Shown: positions 16,179 through 25,691 of the stretch, in pieces
How the letters are laid out: each line of letters starts with the position of its first letter
Position numbering within the stretch: the stretch's first letter is position 1
Source: Paraburkholderia xenovorans LB400
GTDB taxonomy: Bacteria > Pseudomonadota > Gammaproteobacteria > Burkholderiales > Burkholderiaceae
DNA length: 64,000 nucleotides
Reading direction: 5' to 3'
NCBI RefSeq assembly: GCF_000013645.1
Contig: NC_007952.1
Span: 1,860,001 to 1,924,000, forward strand
Notes under the pieces: model-generated
Told to the model about the DNA's origin: nothing
Database searches by the model: none
What the model saw: the letters and a program-made list of their open reading frames with translations, nothing else
Made by a program: the position numbers and the translations under genes

Positions 16179-16574
16179 TCAGGCCGTCCTCGAATACTTG
16201 AACGTGCCCTGCGCGCTGGCGATCAGCAGCTTGCCGTCCACCCACGCTTCGCTGCGCGAGAAGAAAATCGAACGGCCGGCGCGCTCCAGAAAACCCTTGG
16301 CGGTGACGAGTTCACCGAGTCCCTTGTCCAGATAGTTGGTAGTCAGAGACAGCGTGAAAGCATGCCGCGCTGGAGCACCGACCGGCGCAAAGATTCCCGC
16401 ATAACCCGCCGACGCATCGAGCAGCGTCGCGATTGCGCCGCCTTGCAGCACGCCCTGGCGATTGAGCTTGCTCGCATCGATCGGCATGACCAGTTCTGCG
16501 TAACCGTCGCGCCATTGCGTCAGGCGCACACCGAGCGATTCGAGAAACGGGTTGTCGATCGGAAAGTCGGACAT
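16179..16574 (-). CDS. PaaI/YiiD family hot-dog thioesterase
   Basis: A 131-aa hot-dog fold acyl-CoA thioesterase. It contains the family core NRQGVLQGGAIATLLDASAGYA, whose Gly-Gly loop and Asp form the active site, then TLSLTTNYLDKG and GRSIFFSRSEAWVDGKLLI. Two starts are possible: the ATG at 16574 has AAGG 8 nt upstream, whereas the ATG at 16580 has it too close, so 16574 was chosen. It converges on the GNAT gene and stands alone. Confidence 0.88.
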   Translation of the reverse strand: MSDFPIDNPFLESLGVRLTQWRDGYAELVMPIDASKLNRQGVLQGGAIATLLDASAGYAGIFAPVGAPARHAFTLSLTTNYLDKGLGELVTAKGFLERAGRSIFFSRSEAWVDGKLLIASAQGTFKYSRTA

Positions 16575-16730
16575 GAGCATGCCTTTGTGTTCATGATGTT
16601 CAGAATGAAAGATGCGGGGCGCGCGCCCAACGACGAGCAGTCAGCATACTAGCGTTCATGGCCGGGCGCTGCCCTCGCCGGCGCGGACATACATCTGGCC
16701 GCGTGTCTGCCCGGCCGCGTTGCGTGCAAT

Positions 16731-16800
16731 TCACCGAATGACACCGAGTGACACCGAGTGACACCGAGTGACACCGAACGGCACCGAACGGCACCTAATG
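16731..16800 (+). repeat. seven tandem 10-bp repeats (ACACCGAGTG type)
   Basis: Seven contiguous 10-mers run from 16731 to 16800. Units 2-4 are identical (ACACCGAGTG); the others differ at 1-3 positions (TCACCGAATG, ACACCGAACG, GCACCGAACG, GCACCTAATG). They lie in the 344-bp space between the divergent thioesterase and MFS genes, about 120 nt before the MFS start, and probably contain or flank its promoter. The 10-bp period is close to one DNA turn. Apart from this array, the space 16575-16918 shows no gene. Confidence 0.9.
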
Positions 16801-16918
16801 AGCACGGCCAGCCATACTTCGCCCGCTTCCCCAGCCCGATTGCCCGCACTCAGGCACAATCGTCTCTTCGCCGCGCCTGCGGCCCGACCCTGTGCGTTCC
16901 GCTTCCCATCCTGCCTCG

Positions 16919-18169
<1,251 letters not shown>

Positions 18170-18184
18170 ACGCGCCGCAAAAAA

Positions 18185-18817
18185 TCAGCGGCGCGAATCG
18201 AGCGCAATGCGCACCGCGAGTCCGGCGAGCACGGTGCCCATCAACCAGCGCTGCACCAGCAGCCACACCGGCCGCCCGGCGAGAAACACGGCAATCGAGC
18301 CCGCCATGCTCGCGATCAGCGCATTGACGGTCACGCTGATAACGATCTGCACACAGCCCAGCGCGATCGATTGCGAAAGCACGCTGCCGTGTCCCGGTGA
18401 AATGAATTGCGGCAACAGCGACAGGTACATCACCGCGATTTTCGGATTCGCGAGATTGGTGACGAGCCCCATCGTGAAGAGCTTGCGGCGGCTGTCGTGC
18501 GGCAGGTCGCGCACCTGGAACGGCGAGCGGCCGCCCGGTTTGACCGCTTGCCATGCCAGATACAGCAGATAGAGCGCGCCGCAGAAACGCAAGGCGTCGT
18601 ACGCGTACGGCACCGTCAACAGCAGCGCGGTAATGCCGAATGCGGCGCAGAACATGTAGAACACGTAGCCGAGCGCGACGCCGCCGAGCGAAACGAGGCC
18701 AGCGCGGCGCCCCTGGCAGAGCGAGCGCGAGATCAGATAGATCATGTTCGGCCCGGGCGTGAGCACCATGCCGAGCGAGACCAGACCGAAGGCGAGCAGC
18801 GTTGTGAGGGCGGGCAC
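18185..18817 (-). CDS. LysE/RhtB family amino-acid exporter
   Basis: A 210-aa inner-membrane exporter with six hydrophobic segments. The N-terminus has the family hallmark LVSLGMVLTPGPNMIYLISR and the later GLVTNLANPKI. The family exports amino acids or related metabolites. The GTG start at 18817 is strongly supported by GAGGAG about 6 nt upstream and by the N-terminal helix; the frame continues upstream without similarity. Confidence 0.92.
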   Translation of the reverse strand: MPALTTLLAFGLVSLGMVLTPGPNMIYLISRSLCQGRRAGLVSLGGVALGYVFYMFCAAFGITALLLTVPYAYDALRFCGALYLLYLAWQAVKPGGRSPFQVRDLPHDSRRKLFTMGLVTNLANPKIAVMYLSLLPQFISPGHGSVLSQSIALGCVQIVISVTVNALIASMAGSIAVFLAGRPVWLLVQRWLMGTVLAGLAVRIALDSRR

Positions 18818-19030
18818 GGCATTCTCCTCTGCGAATGAAAGTCGGATAGTGCCGCCAAATATAGCCGATGCCGGCGGTTTCAGTCTCGCGGGCGGCCTGA
18901 AAGATTCGCATCGCAGTATGAGCGGCATGCATCTTCAGACACGCCGTTCAGACCGCTACTTGTTCGATGCATGGCAGGAAACACTTGCGGCGAATTATTT
19001 TGACCGGTATTGTCGAGCCGTTCTGCAATG

Positions 19031-19240
19031 CAGCGCGGGAGAGATCGTCAGATGTTCGTGACGACGCCGACGGAGCAACCGCCCCGGAAACTCTCAGGCA
19101 AAAGGACCGTGCAGCAGGAACATCTGGAGAGCGGCGCATCGGCACAGCTTGTGCGCCCACCGAAGGGGATTCCCCGCACACGGCTCGCATCGGGCCGGCC
19201 GCCGCGGAGAAGAAACTCTCAGGTACATGGACAGATGGGG
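19031..19240 (+). ncRNA. tandem glycine riboswitch (two aptamers)
   Basis: Two glycine aptamers lie in series. Aptamer 1 (about 19031-19105) has GCGGGAGAG, then GCCGACGGAGCAACC and GGAAACTCTCAGGCAAAAGG. Aptamer 2 (about 19120-19236) has CTGGAGAGCGG, CACCGAAGGGGAT, then GAAACTCTCAGGTACATGGACAG. These match the conserved cores of the class (GGAGAG, CCGAAGGnG, AAACTCTCAGGnAAA...GGACAG). The linker is short, as in cooperative tandem forms. The downstream gene is a DadA-like oxidase starting at 19303, so glycine is expected to control its expression, usually turning it on. Confidence 0.95.
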
Positions 19241-19302
19241 CATCAGCGCCGGTTTCGACACGAAATCGACACCGGTGATGCTCAACTACTCTGGACCATG
19301 TC

Positions 19303-20514
19303 ATGTCACGAATCGCCATTATCGGCGCCGGCATTACCGGCGTCACGACCGCTCACGCCCTCGCCCGGCGCGGCCACCACGTCACTGTCTTCGAACGCCA
19401 TCGCTATGCGGCAATGGAGACCTCGTTCGCCAACGGCGGCCAGTTGTCCGCCAGCAATGCCGAAGTCTGGAACAGCGCCGCCACCGTCATGAAGGGCCTG
19501 CGCTGGATGCTCACGCGCGACGCCCCGCTGCTGCTCAATCCCACGCCCACCTGGCACAAATACTCATGGATGGGCGAATTCCTGCGGCAGATTCCGCACT
19601 ACCGGGCGAACACGGTCGAAACCGTGCGGCTCGCGATTGCCGCGCGCGAGCATCTGTTTTCGATTGCCGAGACCGAGGGCATCGACTTCGATCTGGAGCG
19701 GCGCGGCATTCTGCACATCTACAAGACCCGCAAGGAATTCGACGCCGCGAGCAAGGTGAACCAACTGCTGCGCGAAGGCGGCCTCGACCGCAGTCCGGTC
19801 ACGGCAAGCGAGTTGCATGGCATCGAACCCACGCTGCATGGCGATTTCTACGGCGGATTTTTCACGCCGTCCGATTCGACCGGCGATATTCACAAGTTCA
19901 CGCGCGGTCTCGCCGAGGCGTGCGTGCGGCATGGCGTCGAGTTTCATTACGACGCGGAGATCACGTCGATCGAGCAGCCTGGCGAGGGCCGCTTTTCGCT
20001 GGCGGTCAATCTCGACGGCGAATCGCAGCGGTTTGCGTTCGAGCGGATCGTGGTGTGCGCCGGTGTGAAGAGCCGCGATTTTGCGGCCATGCTGGGCGAC
20101 CACGTGAACATCTACCCGGTGAAAGGCTATTCGATCACCGTCTGTCTCGACGACGAAATCAGCCAGCAGCGCGCCCCCTGGGTGAGTCTGCTCGACGATA
20201 GCGCGAAGATCGTCACGAGCCGGCTGGGCGCGGATCGTTTTCGCGTGGCCGGCACGGCCGAGATCAACGGCTTCAACCGCGATATCCGCTCGGACCGGAT
20301 CGCGCCGCTGGTGGACTGGACCCGGCGCTATTTCCCCGAGGTATCGACCTCGCGCGTGATTCCCTGGGCGGGCTTGCGGCCGATGCTGCCGAGCATGTTG
20401 CCCAAGGTAGGCCGAGGAAAACGGCGTGGCGTGTTCTACAACACCGGGCATGGGCATCTGGGCTGGACCTTGTCGGCCGCAACGGCGCAGGCGCTGGCGG
20501 GCGCGATCCAGTAG
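19303..20514 (+). CDS. dadA: D-amino-acid dehydrogenase/glycine oxidase-like FAD oxidoreductase
   Basis: A 403-aa DAO-family flavoenzyme. The N-terminal Rossmann motif is IIGAGITGVTTAHALARRGH, followed by the DadA-like METSFANGGQLSASNAEVW, and the C-terminus has NTGHGHLGWTLSAATAQAL. DadA-type enzymes oxidise D-amino acids at the inner membrane; related enzymes oxidise glycine. It lies 60-70 nt downstream of a tandem glycine riboswitch, so its physiological substrate may be glycine or it may clear an amino acid linked to glycine excess. No clear ribosome-binding site precedes the ATG at 19303, which may matter for the riboswitch expression platform. Confidence 0.88.
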   Translation: MSRIAIIGAGITGVTTAHALARRGHHVTVFERHRYAAMETSFANGGQLSASNAEVWNSAATVMKGLRWMLTRDAPLLLNPTPTWHKYSWMGEFLRQIPHYRANTVETVRLAIAAREHLFSIAETEGIDFDLERRGILHIYKTRKEFDAASKVNQLLREGGLDRSPVTASELHGIEPTLHGDFYGGFFTPSDSTGDIHKFTRGLAEACVRHGVEFHYDAEITSIEQPGEGRFSLAVNLDGESQRFAFERIVVCAGVKSRDFAAMLGDHVNIYPVKGYSITVCLDDEISQQRAPWVSLLDDSAKIVTSRLGADRFRVAGTAEINGFNRDIRSDRIAPLVDWTRRYFPEVSTSRVIPWAGLRPMLPSMLPKVGRGKRRGVFYNTGHGHLGWTLSAATAQALAGAIQ

Positions 20515-20642
20515 GCTTGCGGCGGGATTTTTTTGCCGACGGCGCGGCGGATTGGATCGACATCACCGCCGTCATCCGACGCGAGCAAAATCCCGCACTT
20601 CTGCTAGTGTTCTCCCATCCGTCTCGCTTCCGTGGAGAACAC

Positions 20643-20903
20643 ATGCCACACGCTCGCGCCGCGAAACACCAGGCGGACAGCGCACGCCTGAGCGATGCAC
20701 AAATCGCCGCGGAGGCGACGCGGCGTCTCGCCTGGGACTCCGCGGTCCCTGAACACGCCGTCAAGGTTCACGTCTCGCGCGGTCGCATCACGCTGCGCGG
20801 CGAACTGCAGCGCGATCAGCAACGCACCGCCGCACTCGAAGACGTGACCCGCCTGTTCGGCGTAACCGGCGTTTCGGATCACACCGTCGTCAAGCCCAAA
20901 TGA
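20643..20903 (+). CDS. BON domain protein
   Basis: An 86-aa protein with a single BON domain (about residues 20-84): DAQIAAEATRRLAWDSAVP, VKVHVSRGRITLRGEL, then VTRLFGVTGVSDHTVV. BON domains bind membranes or partner proteins and are common in osmotic-stress proteins. No signal peptide is evident. The ATG at 20643 has GGAG about 6 nt upstream. It converges with ackA, with 2 nt between the stops. Confidence 0.85.
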   Translation: MPHARAAKHQADSARLSDAQIAAEATRRLAWDSAVPEHAVKVHVSRGRITLRGELQRDQQRTAALEDVTRLFGVTGVSDHTVVKPK

Positions 20904-20905
20904 GC

Positions 20906-22066
20906 TCAGGCTGCATCCGTTTGCCGCAACAGCGTGCGGCAATGCCTCGCGATCTGCTTTTCCTCTTCCGTGTGAATCGCCCTCACCTTGCCCGCCGGAT
21001 CGTTTTCCGTTAGGCCCATGAAAGCGAGCCCGTCGCACACGCGCCGCCGGATCTCCTCGCTGTGCTCGCCGATGCCACCGGTAAACACCAGCAAATCGAT
21101 TCCGCCCAGCAACGCCGCATAGCCGCCGATCGTCTTGCGCACCGCAGTGGCAAATGCATCGAGCGCGAGCGACGCATTTGTATCGCCCGCCGCGGCGCGT
21201 TTTTCGAGCGCCTGCATATCGCTCTCGCCACCCGCGTAGCCGGCAAGGCCGCTCTCGCGATTGAGCAGCGTCTCCAGCGCGCCCGCGTCGAGCTTCTCCA
21301 CGCGCATCAGGTACAGCAGCACACCGGGGTCCAGATCGCCGCTGCGCGTGCCCATCGGCACGCCGCCGGTCGGTGTCAGTCCCATCGACGTATCGACCGA
21401 TTGGCCGTTGCGTAACGCGCACACGCTCGACCCGTTGCCGAGGTGCGCGAACACCGCGCGCGCCGGCAAGCCGGCGCCGAGCCGCGTCACCAGCGATTCA
21501 TACGAGAGCCCGTGAAAACCGTAGCGCATCACGCCGGCCTCCACATAACGGCGCGGCAACGCGAGCTGCGCCGCGCGCGGCGGCAGCGTGGCATGAAACG
21601 CCGTATCGAAGCAGGCAAAATGCGGCGCGTCGGCGAAAATGGTCTCTGCCTCGTCGATCAGCGCAAGCGCCGGAGGAATATGCAGCGGCGCAAAATGCAC
21701 GGCGTCCTGCAACTGACGGCGCACTTCCGGAGTAATCCGCTGATGCGCGCGCAGATGCGGTCCGCCATGCACCACCCGGTGCCCGACCGCCGAAGGCCGC
21801 GCGTGACGCTGTTGCGCGAGAACCCGCGCGAGCTTTTGCAATGCATCGGTCTGCGATTCCAGCTCGTGCTCCTGCTGCACCAGCACGCGGCCATCGGGCG
21901 ACTTGATCCGCAAGCTGCCGTCGCTGCGTCCAATGCCTTCCGCGCTGCCTTCCAGCAGAAGGGATTCGTCGCCGCCCGTACGCCTGAAGAGCCCGAACTT
22001 CAGCGAGGACGAACCGCTGTTCAGCACCAGGATCGTTTGATCCTCTGCACCGTCTTGAGTGCGCAT
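20906..22066 (-). CDS. ackA: acetate kinase
   Basis: Converts acetyl phosphate and ADP to acetate and ATP in the cytoplasm. The 386-aa length fits the family. The phosphate-binding N-terminus is VLNSGSSSLKFGLF; also present are HRVVHGG, the FDTAFH active-site segment, HLGNGSS and the C-terminal FTGGIGEHSEEIRRRVCDGL. Starts at 22066 and 22072 are both ATG; the weak AGCGAGG lies about 7 nt before 22066 and almost touches 22072, so 22066 is given. It begins 13 nt after the phosphoketolase stop, so the two are co-transcribed and convert sugar phosphates to acetate with ATP gain. No phosphotransacetylase gene is adjacent. Confidence 0.95.
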   Translation of the reverse strand: MRTQDGAEDQTILVLNSGSSSLKFGLFRRTGGDESLLLEGSAEGIGRSDGSLRIKSPDGRVLVQQEHELESQTDALQKLARVLAQQRHARPSAVGHRVVHGGPHLRAHQRITPEVRRQLQDAVHFAPLHIPPALALIDEAETIFADAPHFACFDTAFHATLPPRAAQLALPRRYVEAGVMRYGFHGLSYESLVTRLGAGLPARAVFAHLGNGSSVCALRNGQSVDTSMGLTPTGGVPMGTRSGDLDPGVLLYLMRVEKLDAGALETLLNRESGLAGYAGGESDMQALEKRAAAGDTNASLALDAFATAVRKTIGGYAALLGGIDLLVFTGGIGEHSEEIRRRVCDGLAFMGLTENDPAGKVRAIHTEEEKQIARHCRTLLRQTDAA

Positions 22067-22079
22067 GGTCATGCCTCGC

Positions 22080-24473
22080 TCAGCCTTTCCACGTCCAGTT
22101 GCGAATTTCTTCCCGGTCGATGCCCTCGGCGTGCGCATAAGCCAGGTGCTCGATAACCTGGCCGCGCAGCCATTCCTTCGCATGGTCGCCGACACCGCGC
22201 AGTTTCGGCACGCGATCAATCACGTCGATCGCCAGCGAGAAGCGGTCGACCTGATTGATGATGGCCAGTTCGAGCGGCGTGTTGATATTGCCCTTCTCGT
22301 GATAGCCGTGCACGTGCAGGTTGTCGTGGTTGGTGCGGTTATAGGTGAGCTTGTGAACCAGCGACGCATACGAGTGGAAATTGAAGATCACCGGCTTGGT
22401 CGCGGTAAACAACGAATCGAAATCGCGGTTGGACAGCCCGTGCGGATGCGCATGCTCGGGCATCAGCCGGAACAGGTCGACCACGTTGACAAAGCGGATC
22501 TTCAGGTCGGCGAACCGCTCCTTCAGAATCTGCACGGCGGCGAGCGCCTCCATTGTGGCGATGTCGCCCGCGCTGGCGATCACCACGTCCGGTTCGACGC
22601 CCTGATCCGTGGACGCCCAGTCCCAGATGCCGATGCCCTTGGTGCAATGGATGACCGCCGCGTCCATGTCGAGATACTGCAGATGCGGCTGCTTGTCGGC
22701 AACGATCACGTTGACGTAGTCGCGCGAGCGCAAACAATGATCGGCAACACTCAGCAGGCAGTTCGCATCGGGCGGCAGATAAATGCGCACCACGTCCGGG
22801 CTTTTATTCGTGACCACGTCGAGAAAGCCGGGGTCCTGGTGCGTGAAACCGTTGTGATCCTGGCGCCACACGAGCGAGGTAATCAGCAGATTGATCGACG
22901 GCACCGGCTGCCGCCAGCCGAGATCGCGTTTGGCTTTCTCCAGCCACTTGGCGTGCTGGTTGAACATGGAATCGATCACGTGGACGAACGCTTCGTACGT
23001 GGCGAACAGGCCGTGGCGGCCGGTCAGCACGTAGCCTTCGAACCAGCCTTCGAGCGTATGTTCGCTCAGCATTTCCATCACGCGGCCGTCCACCGCGAGA
23101 TCGCCGCCGTCCGCGTCGCTCGGCTCGGTTTGCGCGAGCCAGGTTTTTTCCGACGCTTCATAGATCGCGGTGAGCTTGTTGCTCGCGGTTTCGTCAGGAC
23201 CGAACACGCGGAAGTTCGTCATGTTCCTGCGCATCACGTCGCATAGAAATTTGCCGAGCACCTCGGTCGGCGACGTGTACGTGCCGCCCGGTTTCTTCAC
23301 CGCCACCGCATAGTCGCCAAACGCCGGCATGTCGAGCGTCTTGCACAGCAAGCCGCCGTTCGCATGCGGATTGGCGCTGATGCGGCGCGCTCCCTTCGGC
23401 GCGAGCTCGCGCAGTTCTTCGACGAGACGCCCGGCTTCGTCGAACAGCGACTCGGGCTCGTAACTGCGCATCCAGTTTTCCACCAGCTTCAGGCTCTTGC
23501 CATTGGTCACCGGGTCGAGCACCGGCACCTGGTGCGCGCGCCATGAGCCCTCCACCTTGTGGCCGTCGACTTCCTTCGGGCCGGTCCAGCCTTTCGGCGA
23601 ACGCAGCACGATCATCGGCCAGCGTGGGCGCGTCGCGTCGTTGTTTGCGCGCGCATGCTGCTGGATCGCGCGGATTTCGCCGATGCATTGTTCGAGCGTC
23701 GCCGCCATCTGTTGATGCATGACGGCGGGGTCGTCGCCCTCGACGAAATACGGCTTGTGGCCGTAACCCGTCAGCAACGCTTCGAGCTCCTCGCGGGGAA
23801 TGCGCGCGAGAATGGTCGGATTGGCGATCTTGTAGCCGTTCAGGTGCAGCACCGGCAACACCGCGCCATCGCGAACCGGATTGAGGAATTTGTTCGAGTG
23901 CCACGAGGTGGCGAGCGGCCCGGTTTCCGCTTCGCCGTCGCCGATCATCACGGTGACGATCAGGTCCGGGTTGTCGAACGCGGCGCCGTAACCATGCGAG
24001 AGGCTATAGCCGAGTTCGCCGCCTTCATGAATCGAGCCCGGCGTCTCGGGCGTGCAATGCGAACCGATGCCGCCCGGAAACGAGAACTGCCGGAAGAAGC
24101 GCTGCATGCCGGCTTCGTCTTCGCTGCGGTCGGGATAGATTTCCGAGTAATGTCCTTCCAGATAGCAATGCGCGAGCGTGGCAGGCGCGCCATGACCCGG
24201 ACCGGCCACGTAGATGACGTTCAGATCGAGCTTCCTGATCAGCCGGTTCAGATGCACGAGCAGGAAACTCTGCCCCGGGTCCGAGCCCCAATGGCCCAGC
24301 AGACGGTTCTTGATGTGCTCGGGTTTCAGCGGCTCGCGCAGCAGCGGATTGTCGCGCAGATAGATCATCCCGGCCGAGAGGTAGTTGCAGGCGCGCCAGT
24401 AGCGATCCATGTTGCGCAACGTGTCGGCATCCAGGACTTGCGGCGGTGTGGGACGGGAGCTTGCTTCAGCCAT
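22080..24473 (-). CDS. xfp: phosphoketolase (xylulose 5-P/fructose 6-P)
   Basis: A thiamine diphosphate enzyme that splits xylulose 5-phosphate or fructose 6-phosphate to acetyl phosphate plus a shorter aldose phosphate. The 797 aa match the usual length of about 790-830. The N-terminal domain has YVAGPGHGAPATLAHCYLEG; the ThDP/Mg motif is in MIGDGEAETGPLATSWHSNK. The middle and C-terminal domains include NFRVFGPDETASNKL and GLSNRDFDSLFT. The ATG at 24473 has AAGGAG about 8 nt upstream. It is the first gene of the xfp-ackA operon; inverted repeats in the 403-bp upstream space may control it. Confidence 0.97.
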   Translation of the reverse strand: MAEASSRPTPPQVLDADTLRNMDRYWRACNYLSAGMIYLRDNPLLREPLKPEHIKNRLLGHWGSDPGQSFLLVHLNRLIRKLDLNVIYVAGPGHGAPATLAHCYLEGHYSEIYPDRSEDEAGMQRFFRQFSFPGGIGSHCTPETPGSIHEGGELGYSLSHGYGAAFDNPDLIVTVMIGDGEAETGPLATSWHSNKFLNPVRDGAVLPVLHLNGYKIANPTILARIPREELEALLTGYGHKPYFVEGDDPAVMHQQMAATLEQCIGEIRAIQQHARANNDATRPRWPMIVLRSPKGWTGPKEVDGHKVEGSWRAHQVPVLDPVTNGKSLKLVENWMRSYEPESLFDEAGRLVEELRELAPKGARRISANPHANGGLLCKTLDMPAFGDYAVAVKKPGGTYTSPTEVLGKFLCDVMRRNMTNFRVFGPDETASNKLTAIYEASEKTWLAQTEPSDADGGDLAVDGRVMEMLSEHTLEGWFEGYVLTGRHGLFATYEAFVHVIDSMFNQHAKWLEKAKRDLGWRQPVPSINLLITSLVWRQDHNGFTHQDPGFLDVVTNKSPDVVRIYLPPDANCLLSVADHCLRSRDYVNVIVADKQPHLQYLDMDAAVIHCTKGIGIWDWASTDQGVEPDVVIASAGDIATMEALAAVQILKERFADLKIRFVNVVDLFRLMPEHAHPHGLSNRDFDSLFTATKPVIFNFHSYASLVHKLTYNRTNHDNLHVHGYHEKGNINTPLELAIINQVDRFSLAIDVIDRVPKLRGVGDHAKEWLRGQVIEHLAYAHAEGIDREEIRNWTWKG

Positions 24474-24574
24474 GACGTCACTCCTTGGAAAGGACTGTCA
24501 GGAAGGTTGGCGGGTACGGCGGCAGTGGTTCGTGATACCGCTCGCGCGAAAAAAATCAGCGCGGCCGGCCATCC

Positions 24575-24667
24575 TGTCATGCGGATGACATCACGAAAGC
24601 GTAGCGGCAAAAGGCCCGTTACAGCAGGATTTCGCGCCGCTACCCGGCGCTCGTCACACAGTGTGAC
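24575..24667. promoter_or_regulatory. two inverted repeats in the xfp upstream region
   Basis: TGTCAT-GCGG-ATGACA lies at 24575-24590 and GTCACACAGTGTGAC, a perfect 15-bp palindrome with one central base, at 24653-24667. Both lie in the 403-bp space (24474-24876) upstream of the leftward xfp-ackA operon, 100-200 nt from its start codon, and are candidate operators. No other gene-like feature was seen in this space. Confidence 0.45.
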
Positions 24668-24876
24668 AGGAAGCGTGCCGCATGGTTCGACGCAATCGTC
24701 CAGAGCTTGAGCTAACCCCGTGTCCGCCGGATCACGGGCACTCGACTTCGCGCCGCATACGCTAGACTTATGCGCATATCAAGTGAATGCGTTTAAGCTC
24801 GTCACGCTGCATGCGCGACGGCGGACCGCATCCGGCATATCACGCGCTGCCCGCCTCCTTCCCTGACCATTCCATC

Positions 24877-25002
24877 ATGCCGACACCCAGCCGCTTCAAA
24901 GCACCGTTGATCCTTGTCATCACATTCGTGCTGCTGTTCGCGGGTGTCGCCGTTCTGATCGGCGTGTTCGGCTTGCTGGTCAAGCTGTTCGGCCACGGCT
25001 GA
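24877..25002 (+). CDS. small single-pass membrane protein, hypothetical
   Basis: A possible 41-aa protein, MPTPSRFKAPLILVITFVLL onward: a basic N-terminus, one hydrophobic helix of about 26 residues and a short Lys/His C-terminus (KLFGHG). The composition is membrane-protein-like and the frame shows G/C-rich third positions. No good ribosome-binding site precedes the ATG at 24877, and the frame could start at 24787. No family was recognised. A real small membrane protein is plausible but not established. Confidence 0.4.
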   Translation: MPTPSRFKAPLILVITFVLLFAGVAVLIGVFGLLVKLFGHG

Positions 25003-25126
25003 GCACCGCCGGGCGGGCATGCCCGGCGCAAACTGTGTATCCTGAGCAATCCTGCCGGCGCCCTCGCGGATATTCTCCCGCCTTTGCGAGACGTGAGGCG
25101 CACGGGTTGATTGCAAGGAGATTCCA

Positions 25127-25663
25127 TTGACGGACCACGCTGATACTTCCCCGCCCTCCGGCCAGCCGATCGATCCGGAGCTGCTCGAACTCGCGCAGCA
25201 GGTTTTCGACCTCGCGCGGCGCGGCGATGCCGCCATGCTCGCGGCGGTCATAGAAAAAGGCGTGCCGCCGAATCTGCGCAACGACAAGGGCGACAGTCTC
25301 GTCATGCTGGCCAGCTACCACGGCCACGTGGACGCCGTGCGCACACTGCTCGAACGCGGCGCCGATCCTGATCTGCGCAACGACAACGGACAGACGCCGA
25401 TTGCAGGTGCGGCCTTCAAGGGCTTCGATAGCGTGATCGAAACCTTGCTGGCGCATGGTGCGGATGTGGAAGGCGCGTCGCCGGACGGGCGCACCGCGTT
25501 GATGATCGCCGCCATGTTCAATCGCACGGCGATCATGGAACTGCTGATCGCGCACGGCGCGAACCCGAAGGCCCGCGATGCGAACGGCGTGACAGCAATG
25601 GATGCAGCCGGCCGCATGGGCGCCGGCGACGCGCAAGCGCGCCTGAAGGAGCTCGGCTCCTGA
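25127..25663 (+). CDS. ankyrin repeat protein
   Basis: A 178-aa cytoplasmic protein with about four ankyrin repeats from residue 30 on. Recognisable units include KGDSLVMLASYHGHVDAVRT, NGQTPIAGAAFKGFDSVIET and DGRTALMIAAMFNRTAIMEL. Bacterial proteins of this type are often partners of catalases or other stress enzymes, but no such gene is adjacent. The start is TTG at 25127, supported by AAGGAG 6 nt upstream; no ATG precedes the first repeat. Confidence 0.9.
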   Translation: MTDHADTSPPSGQPIDPELLELAQQVFDLARRGDAAMLAAVIEKGVPPNLRNDKGDSLVMLASYHGHVDAVRTLLERGADPDLRNDNGQTPIAGAAFKGFDSVIETLLAHGADVEGASPDGRTALMIAAMFNRTAIMELLIAHGANPKARDANGVTAMDAAGRMGAGDAQARLKELGS

Positions 25664-25691
25664 ACCGGAGCGCGGCGCGCCGCCGGCAACC

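Noticed and set aside
16731..16800. CRISPR-like array
   Set aside because: Repeats are 10 bp with no spacers and there are no cas genes.
22059..23246. 395-codon plus-strand frame across the 3' half of xfp
   Set aside because: Antisense shadow of the phosphoketolase; composition is not protein-like and no ribosome-binding site supports it.
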